DNA of 10,405 nucleotides from an uncultured Litorilinea sp. (lineage in GTDB: Bacteria; Chloroflexota; Anaerolineae; Caldilineales; Caldilineaceae), in NCBI GenBank assembly GCA_946885925.1, contig CAMPHP010000056.1, positions 1-10,405 on the forward strand. The letters are read 5' to 3'. Below, piece after piece: positions 5,846 through 10,405 of the stretch. Made by a program: the position numbers and the translations under genes. Position 1 is the first letter of the stretch. Every line of letters begins with the position of its first letter. The notes beneath the pieces are model-generated. The model saw only the letters and a list, made by a program, of their open reading frames with translations. It made no database searches and was not told the DNA's origin.

Positions 5846-6865
5846 TTACACCTGTAGCGATGGCATTTTGATTGCACTGTTGCGCCGTTCGTGCATATTG
5901 GCTTCCATTGACTTGGGATAGCGTGCGCGTAGTGCGGATACTTGATTGAGTTTCGTCAAAGCTTCCTGGGGGAGTTGCCAGCCGCCCGCGCGTAAATTGT
6001 CATCTGCTTGGGCGAGGGTACGTGCGCCAATGATGGCGCTGGTGATGGCTGGCTGTTCAAGCACCCAGCGGGTGGCGACCTGGGCGGGAGTGCGACCGAG
6101 TTCTTTGGCAACATCCAATAAGACGGTTAGAGTCTCATCCGCATTGGGGGCAAAGTAACGCTCTGGAAATGCCCATCCCTCTTCCGAGCGGCTGCCCGCC
6201 ACCTTGTCTTGACCAGGCTGATATTTGCCGGTGAGGAATCCCCCTGCCAGCGGACTCCATACAACGACGCCAAGTCCCTTGAGCTGGCAGACAGGAATGA
6301 GTTCTTCTTCGATGTCGCGCACGACCAAACTGTATTGTGGTTGGTAACATTCAAAGCGCGCCAAATTCTTGGTATCACTAATCCACAGAGCTTCCATAAG
6401 CCGCCATGCCTCGTAGTTGCTGCACGCGATATAGCGCACTTTGCCCTGGTGCACAAGATCATCAAACGCACGCAGCATCTCTTCTAGGGGAGTTTGGGTG
6501 TCGACATGGTGAATGTAATAAATGTCTACATAGTCTGTTTGCAGGCGGGAGAGGCTATCTTCGATGGCGCGCATGATATGTGACCTGGACATGCCGGAGT
6601 CATTGGGGCCTGGCCCCATCGGGTTAAAGACCTTGGTGGCGATAATGGCTTCTTGCCGCCGTCCCTTGAGTATTTCACCGAGCATAATTTCGGATTGCCC
6701 ATTGCTATAGCCATTCGCTGTGTCAAAGAAGTTGACGCCAGCGTCAAAGGCGCGGTCAACAATGCGCTCGGCTTCGCCCCGATCTGTGCCATGACCAAAG
6801 GTCATTGTGCCCAGGCAGATTTCTGATACTTTCAGGCCAGAGCGGCCCATGCGGCGATATTCCAT
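5846..6865 (-). CDS. Aldo/keto reductase (AKR-2, COG0667-type)
   Basis: Predicted 339-residue cytosolic NADPH-type oxidoreductase. It begins MEYRRMGRSGLKVSEICLGT, the standard start of the bacterial YajO/GRP69-like aldo/keto reductases. The catalytic tetrad is present: Asp48 and Tyr53 in NFFDTANGYSNGQSE, Lys78 in IIATKVF and His119 in IYYIHHVD. The C-terminal SAIIGARTLAQADDNLRA is the conserved cofactor-binding motif. ATG 6863-6865 is chosen because GGAGG lies about six bases upstream; the frame is open for 20 more codons, but those run through the 18-bp intergenic duplication and do not look like protein. These enzymes reduce or oxidise diverse aldehydes and sugars, so the substrate is open. 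The gene is divergent from the enolase-superfamily enzyme, which suggests, but does not prove, a shared sugar pathway. Confidence 0.92.
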   Translation of the reverse strand: MEYRRMGRSGLKVSEICLGTMTFGHGTDRGEAERIVDRAFDAGVNFFDTANGYSNGQSEIMLGEILKGRRQEAIIATKVFNPMGPGPNDSGMSRSHIMRAIEDSLSRLQTDYVDIYYIHHVDTQTPLEEMLRAFDDLVHQGKVRYIACSNYEAWRLMEALWISDTKNLARFECYQPQYSLVVRDIEEELIPVCQLKGLGVVVWSPLAGGFLTGKYQPGQDKVAGSRSEEGWAFPERYFAPNADETLTVLLDVAKELGRTPAQVATRWVLEQPAITSAIIGARTLAQADDNLRAGGWQLPQEALTKLNQVSALRARYPKSMEANMHERRNSAIKMPSLQV

Positions 6866-6900
6866 AGTTTCCTCCAGGTGGCAGTTGACCCAGCATGACG

Positions 6901-6936
6901 CCCACAAGCTTTGTATAGCCCACAAGCTTTGTATAG
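6901..6936. repeat. Perfect 18-bp tandem duplication upstream of AKR-2
   Basis: CCCACAAGCTTTGTATAG occurs twice without a gap or mismatch (6901-6918 and 6919-6936). It lies 36-71 bases upstream of the AKR-2 start codon. Each unit contains the near-palindromic ACAAGCTTTGT, a 5-bp stem-like symmetry around AGCTT that could be an operator half-pair. Perfect identity suggests a recent duplication or selection on both copies. Confidence 0.92.
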
Positions 6937-6939
6937 CAA
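6912..6939 (-). promoter_or_regulatory. Candidate AKR-2 promoter formed by the duplication
   Basis: On the minus strand TTGCTA (complement of 6934-6939) and TATACA (complement of 6912-6917) are separated by 16 bases, and each matches four of six consensus positions. The -10 lies in the start-codon-proximal copy of the 18-bp repeat, and the -35 straddles the outer end of the other copy. Transcription would start about 40 bases before the AKR-2 ATG. This is motif matching only. Confidence 0.25.
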
Positions 6940-7203
6940 GGTCAGGGCGTGGTTACGTGCGCTGGGCATGGCTAGAAGATGGTCAATACAGGAGCAACTA
7001 TATACAATCGGTGTGCTTAGAACAAATGAAAGTGACAGCGAGAACAAGCGTATTGGTACTTTTTCTAGATGACGGGCATGGATAGAGCGGCTTGGCGTTG
7101 AACTGCGCGCCTGGTAGACTGTTGGAAGGATGCCGGGCTACTTGCCCATGCATCTATCCGCTTGCCTCGATCCCACACCCTAACCACCAGGATGGAGATG
7201 AAG

Positions 7204-8244
7204 ATGATCGTCACAGCAGTAACCGCTACGCCCCACATGGCCCGGCGCGAGCGTCCGATGCGCGATGCGTTACAGACGTTGGACGCTGTGGGCCATACCT
7301 TAATCGAAATAGAGAGTGATGAGGGGGTTAAGGGAAAGGCCAGTATCTATTTTGGCCGGATTGACCGCGGGCCAGCCGTGTTGGCGCAGTTGATTAACGA
7401 AGTATTGGCACCTGCTGTGGTTGGGCGCGATCCTTATTTTGTGCGCGGGATACGTGCGGATCTATGGCGGCTGACAGATTATCATGGAACAGTTGGGTTT
7501 GCACTGAATGGCATTGCTGGCATTGATATTGCGCTCTGGGATCTCTTGGGCAAGGCGCTGGGCAAACCCGTGTGGCGGCTCTTGGGCGCGCAGCGGGAGC
7601 GCGTTCCTGCCTATGCGATGGTGGGCTGGCTTAATTATGAGCTGCCTGAACTACAAGCGATTTGTGCCCAGGCGATTGAGCAGGGCTTCCGTGGCGTAAA
7701 AATCAAGGTAGGCGCACCGACATTGGCTGAGGATGTAGCACGCATTCGTGCGGTGCGCGCGGCAATTGGTGACGAGCCGCTGGTGATGGTGGATGCCAAC
7801 CAAGTCTTCTCTGTGCATGAAGCCCTGGCGCGGGGCAGAGTCTACCAGGACTTAGGTTGCTATTGGTTTGAGGAGCCGCTGCGAGCCGATGACCATGCAG
7901 GGTTGGCGCATCTGGCGGAGAAATTGGATATTCCGATTGCTTCGGGAGAAAACGATTTTGGCAAGCGCCAATTCCGTGATCTCTTTGAGCGGCGCGCGGT
8001 GGATATTGTCCAGCCCGATTTGCGGCGTGCAGGTGGTTTTACCGAATGTCTTGAAATTGGACTGATGGCGGATGCGTTTAATATTCCCTATGCCTCGCAT
8101 GGGGGTGGCGTGCATCTGCATGTATTGGCTGCTCTGCCCAATACGTTGATGATGGAGAGTGGGCTGCTGCCCAAAAATTCACCCATTCGCCTCGTGGATG
8201 GCTGTTATCCACTTCCTGAAGCACCTGGCTTTGGAGACGAGTAA
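7204..8244 (+). CDS. Enolase-superfamily enzyme, mandelate racemase type (probable sugar-acid dehydratase)
   Basis: Predicted 346-residue cytosolic enzyme. The N-terminal capping domain spans about 1-115 and a TIM barrel follows. Numbered from ATG 7204, the visible active-site residues are: the KxK pair Lys166/Lys168 in GVKIKVG; metal ligands Asp197 in MVDANQ, the Glu223-Glu224 pair in FEEPL and Glu249 in ASGEN; and the Asp272 (QPDL) plus His299 (YASHGGG) dyad and Glu318 (MMESG). KxK with an Asp/His dyad is the mandelate-racemase subgroup pattern. Most such bacterial enzymes dehydrate aldonic or aldaric acids, abstracting a proton alpha to the carboxylate with Mg2+. The substrate is not readable. 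ATG 7204 has GGAG six bases upstream; ATGs at 7198, 7192 and 7162 are in frame, and 7198 is also reasonable. The neighbouring sugar permease and aldo/keto reductases support a sugar-acid role. The gene ends in a strong intrinsic terminator. Confidence 0.9.
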   Translation: MIVTAVTATPHMARRERPMRDALQTLDAVGHTLIEIESDEGVKGKASIYFGRIDRGPAVLAQLINEVLAPAVVGRDPYFVRGIRADLWRLTDYHGTVGFALNGIAGIDIALWDLLGKALGKPVWRLLGAQRERVPAYAMVGWLNYELPELQAICAQAIEQGFRGVKIKVGAPTLAEDVARIRAVRAAIGDEPLVMVDANQVFSVHEALARGRVYQDLGCYWFEEPLRADDHAGLAHLAEKLDIPIASGENDFGKRQFRDLFERRAVDIVQPDLRRAGGFTECLEIGLMADAFNIPYASHGGGVHLHVLAALPNTLMMESGLLPKNSPIRLVDGCYPLPEAPGFGDE

Positions 8245-8272
8245 ACCATAGCGCGTCTGGCAAGCGTAGGAT

Positions 8273-8300
8273 TCGAAAATCACGACTCGAAAATCATGGC
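8273..8300. repeat. 14-bp imperfect tandem duplication after the enolase-superfamily gene
   Basis: TCGAAAATCACGAC (8273-8286) is followed directly by TCGAAAATCATGGC (8287-8300), and ACGAAAAC starts a partial third copy that runs into the left arm of the terminator. Twelve of 14 positions match. The array has no coding role. Confidence 0.65.
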
Positions 8301-8303
8301 ACG

Positions 8304-8354
8304 AAAACGCAGAGGCTAGCGCACATGTCCTTGTGTGCTGTCTCTGCGTTTTTT
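8304..8354. terminator. Strong intrinsic terminator, likely bidirectional
   Basis: AAAACGCAGAG (8304-8314) pairs perfectly with CTCTGCGTTTT (8342-8352). An inner stem, AGCGCACA (8318-8325) with TGTGTGCT (8332-8339), has one G-U pair and a 6-nt loop. The T-run extends to 8354 on the + strand, and the mirrored A-run gives the minus strand its own U-tail (TTTT after the stem). It lies 60 bases after the stop at 8244 and 20 bases beyond the stop of the converging permease gene at 8374, so it can serve both. Confidence 0.9.
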
Positions 8355-8373
8355 GGTGCATAGAGTAGCGGGT

Positions 8374-10362
8374 TTAGCCCTTGACAGCTCCTGCGGTCAG
8401 CCCAGCGACCATGAACCGGTTGCCCATGACGTAGATGGTGACTACAGGGATTGCCATTAGCAAGGCCGCGGCCATCAGTTCACCCCAGGGTAAGATATCG
8501 CCAATAATCATCTGCGCTAAACCTACGGAGAGGGTCAAGAGACTCTCCTTGGAGAGGAAGACGAAAGCAAAGATGAACTCTTTCCAGGCCAAGGTAATCG
8601 AGAAGAGCGCCGCTGCCATGAGGGCCGGAGCGGCTAGTGGCAATACTACTCGCCAGAAAGCTTGGAAATAGTTACAGCCATCAATGAGCGCCGCTTCTTC
8701 CATCTCGCGCGGGATCGAGGCGTAGTAGCCCATGAGCAGCCAGGTGGCAAAGGGCAGCGCAAAGGTTGGATAGGCGACCATCAAACCATAGAGATTGTTG
8801 GTCAGTCGCAGCGCCGAGAAGATTTGGTAGATGGGGATAAACATCAAGACCGGTGGCATGAGATAGGCGACGAGCACGGTGCTGGCAAAGAAGTTGGCTC
8901 CACGCCAGCGTAAACGTGTGAGGCCATAGGCTCCTAGCGCCGCTACAATCACCGAGACAATGGTGCTAACAAAAGCTACCACGGCCGTATTGCGATACCA
9001 GAGGGCAAAGGCACGCGTTGGTCCTAGTAGCGCCTCAAATTGGACAATGGTCCACGGTTTGGGCCAGAAGACTGACTCGAAGGCTACAATCTGGCTGTTG
9101 TCCTTGAAGGCGGTGATGATCACCCAGTAGAAGGGAATCAACTCGAAGGCCAAGAGCAGAAGCAGTATAAGCCCACCCAAAACGCCACTGATGAATTTAC
9201 CGACGCGCCGCCCGCGCCGTTTTCCTGCCTCACTGCTGCCCACGAAGACCATTTTGAGCGAATTGCCGATCCACTCCAGGGCAAGTTCAACGATATCATT
9301 GACCACATCTACCAGCCAGAGAATTAGTTGGATCAACATCCGGAAGGGCCATGCCAAGACGCTAAAGAGTTGCACAACAGGATTGGGCTTGTCCAGGTCG
9401 CTCGGCGCGTCTTCAACGCGTCCGCCTGCCGACATATAACGGCCCAGGAAATAGATGAAGATCGCCAGGATCGGGGCCATCGTAATGGCTGCAGCGACGC
9501 CAACACCGATACGCAAACTCTGAATTGCATATTCCCAAGCAAGGATTGAGTAGACACGCGTAGCACCGACCGGCCCACCTCCTGTCAGAAGGTAGATCTC
9601 TGTAAAATTGTTGAAGGTCCAGATGGTAGAGAGCAGCACACAGACGATCAACACATAGCGTAGACCGGGGAGCGTAATATGACGGAAGCAGCGCCAGGCG
9701 GATGCACCATCAATCGTCGCTGCTTCATAGTATTCTTTGTCAATTGCTTTGAGTCCTGCCAACAGGTTGATGGCAAAGAAGGGGATACCTTGCCAGACAT
9801 TGACCATAATTAACGAGGCCATTGCGGTCTGGGTGGCACCAAACCAGGGGTAGCCTTTTTCAACCATACCTGTCTGGATAAGGAACTGGTTGACGCCACC
9901 GTATACAGGGTCTAGCAAACTCTTCCAGGTGAGGGCAATGACCACGGATGGTACAATCCAGGGAACGAGAAAGGCACCTGTTAATAGACCCGAAAAACGC
10001 GTTGCCCGGTGGATTAAGAGCGCTGCGAGCAATCCAAACCAGAATTTCAAGAAGACCGAGGAAACTGTATAGACAATGGTGTTCCATACAGCGCCGCGGA
10101 AGAAGGGGTCTTGCCAGAGGACGCGGTAGTTGCGTAAGCCGACAAAGGGACCTGTCTGGAGGGTTACGGTGTTGGTGAAGCTTAGATAGACAGCGTTGAC
10201 AAAGGGGTAGGCGATCAATCCTCCCAGGAGAAGGAGAGTTGGCAGCACAAAGACATAGGCTACATGCCAGTCGCGCCCCAAAAGGCTCTGCAAACGGACA
10301 TAGAGTGGACGGTGGACTGGGCGATGACCAACGCCCAAGTCGATAGTTGTGGTTTGGCGCAT
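8374..10362 (-). CDS. Fused CUT1 carbohydrate ABC transporter permease (MalF-like plus MalG-like domains)
   Basis: Predicted 662-residue inner-membrane protein in one uninterrupted frame. Residues about 30-310 form a MalF/UgpA-like permease: membrane segments near 34-56, 94-118, 126-146, 180-205, 235-255 and 285-307, with the EAA loop YYEAATIDGASAWRCFRHIT at 211-230. Residues about 386-662 form a MalG/UgpE-like permease: segments near 390-417, 455-480, 492-515, 525-547, 575-597 and 627-646, with the EAA loop EMEEAALIDGCNYFQAFW at 553-570 and the classic end GLTAGAVKG. Each EAA loop docks one subunit of a MalK-type ATPase, so one chain could replace the usual heterodimer. The linker, about 310-386, is charged at both ends with a hydrophobic/amphipathic core (330-373). 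Start ATG is supported by AAGGAG eight bases upstream. The binding-protein gene is expected to the right, off-window. The imported sugar is unknown. Confidence 0.93.
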   Translation of the reverse strand: MRQTTTIDLGVGHRPVHRPLYVRLQSLLGRDWHVAYVFVLPTLLLLGGLIAYPFVNAVYLSFTNTVTLQTGPFVGLRNYRVLWQDPFFRGAVWNTIVYTVSSVFLKFWFGLLAALLIHRATRFSGLLTGAFLVPWIVPSVVIALTWKSLLDPVYGGVNQFLIQTGMVEKGYPWFGATQTAMASLIMVNVWQGIPFFAINLLAGLKAIDKEYYEAATIDGASAWRCFRHITLPGLRYVLIVCVLLSTIWTFNNFTEIYLLTGGGPVGATRVYSILAWEYAIQSLRIGVGVAAAITMAPILAIFIYFLGRYMSAGGRVEDAPSDLDKPNPVVQLFSVLAWPFRMLIQLILWLVDVVNDIVELALEWIGNSLKMVFVGSSEAGKRRGRRVGKFISGVLGGLILLLLLAFELIPFYWVIITAFKDNSQIVAFESVFWPKPWTIVQFEALLGPTRAFALWYRNTAVVAFVSTIVSVIVAALGAYGLTRLRWRGANFFASTVLVAYLMPPVLMFIPIYQIFSALRLTNNLYGLMVAYPTFALPFATWLLMGYYASIPREMEEAALIDGCNYFQAFWRVVLPLAAPALMAAALFSITLAWKEFIFAFVFLSKESLLTLSVGLAQMIIGDILPWGELMAAALLMAIPVVTIYVMGNRFMVAGLTAGAVKG

Positions 10363-10405
10363 GGAACTGTCTCCTTATGTCTTCGCGGAGAAATGGCTTC
10401 GCGGA
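10363..10405 (-). promoter_or_regulatory. Permease ribosome binding site and 9-bp direct repeat at the window edge
   Basis: Read on the minus strand, AAGGAG ends eight bases before the permease ATG, a good Shine-Dalgarno site. On the + strand CTTCGCGGA occurs at 10381-10389 and again at 10397-10405, with a 16-base period, so a short tandem array may continue beyond the window. What lies further upstream cannot be seen. Confidence 0.6.

Larger units (their letters stand above)
6866..7203. other. Divergent promoter region between AKR-2 and the enolase-superfamily gene
   Basis: About 340 bases with no supported gene. It contains the perfect 18-bp tandem duplication at 6901-6936, an AT-rich stretch ACTATATACAATC around 6998-7009 that holds a -10-like TATACA without a clear -35, and a similar pair of strings GGGCATGGCTAGA (6964-6976) and GGGCATGGATAGA (7074-7086). 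Promoters for both genes and possibly operators for a regulator encoded elsewhere are expected here. Confidence 0.55.

Noticed and set aside
6866..6925. Longer start for AKR-2
   Set aside because: The extra 20 codons are read through intergenic DNA including one copy of the 18-bp duplication; GGAGG precedes the internal ATG at 6865, where the family's usual N-terminus begins.
8374..10362. Two separate permease genes split in the linker
   Set aside because: There is no stop codon in the linker, and no in-frame ATG with a Shine-Dalgarno site is apparent before the second domain. A sequencing error can only be excluded with reads, which is noted in the finding.
1..10405. Mobile element, prophage, toxin-antitoxin or defence system
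   Set aside because: No transposase, integrase, nuclease, methylase or toxin motif, no terminal inverted repeats and no tRNA or attachment site were found.

Overview
The window looks like bacterial chromosome of roughly mid-50s percent GC (estimated by eye). The mix of genes suggests a heterotroph, tentatively of the Chloroflexota (Anaerolineae/Caldilineae-like): CUT1-type sugar permeases, an enolase-superfamily sugar-acid dehydratase candidate, aldo/keto reductases, a SIMPL protein and a secreted BNR-repeat protein with a Thr/Asp-rich linker. The taxon is inferred from gene style only; there is no rRNA or marker gene. I see no phage, transposase, CRISPR or tRNA.

Layout. 1-163 is the C-terminal end of a DAO-type FAD oxidoreductase (+). 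It converges on an aldo/keto reductase (AKR-1, minus, 238-1206) across an inverted repeat at 172-216. 1207-1827 is about 620 bases without a supported gene, rich in short tandem duplications and small palindromes. It is followed by a large exported protein (+, 1828-3858: signal peptide, hexapeptide repeat, Asp-box/sialidase-like domain, C-terminal coiled coil). After a structured gap (3859-4122) comes a small exported or lipoprotein-like protein (+, 4123-4704). This converges on a SIMPL-domain protein (minus, 4811-5602) across a perfect 34-bp palindrome. A second aldo/keto reductase (AKR-2, minus, 5846-6865) is divergent from an enolase-superfamily enzyme with mandelate-racemase-type catalytic residues (+, about 7204-8244). 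The shared upstream region carries a perfect 18-bp tandem duplication. A strong intrinsic terminator (8304-8354) separates this gene from an unusual 662-aa fusion of two CUT1 sugar-ABC permeases, MalF-like then MalG-like (minus, 8374-10362), whose upstream partners lie beyond the right edge.

How the genes may work together. The right half reads as part of a sugar or sugar-acid uptake and catabolism locus: the fused permease imports a carbohydrate, the enolase-superfamily enzyme probably dehydrates (or epimerises) a sugar acid, and the aldo/keto reductases may oxidise or reduce aldoses. The substrate cannot be read from the sequence. The middle genes (secreted BNR-like protein, small lipoprotein, SIMPL protein) are envelope or exported proteins with no clear metabolic link.

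Most of the window is ordinary accessory metabolism. The points that stand out are the fused permease with its hydrophobic linker, the architecture of the secreted protein (six-residue repeat, a lone vicinal Cys pair, terminal coiled coil), and the recurrence of short tandem duplications in most of the longer intergenic regions. I did not find convincing evidence of a wholly new biological system.
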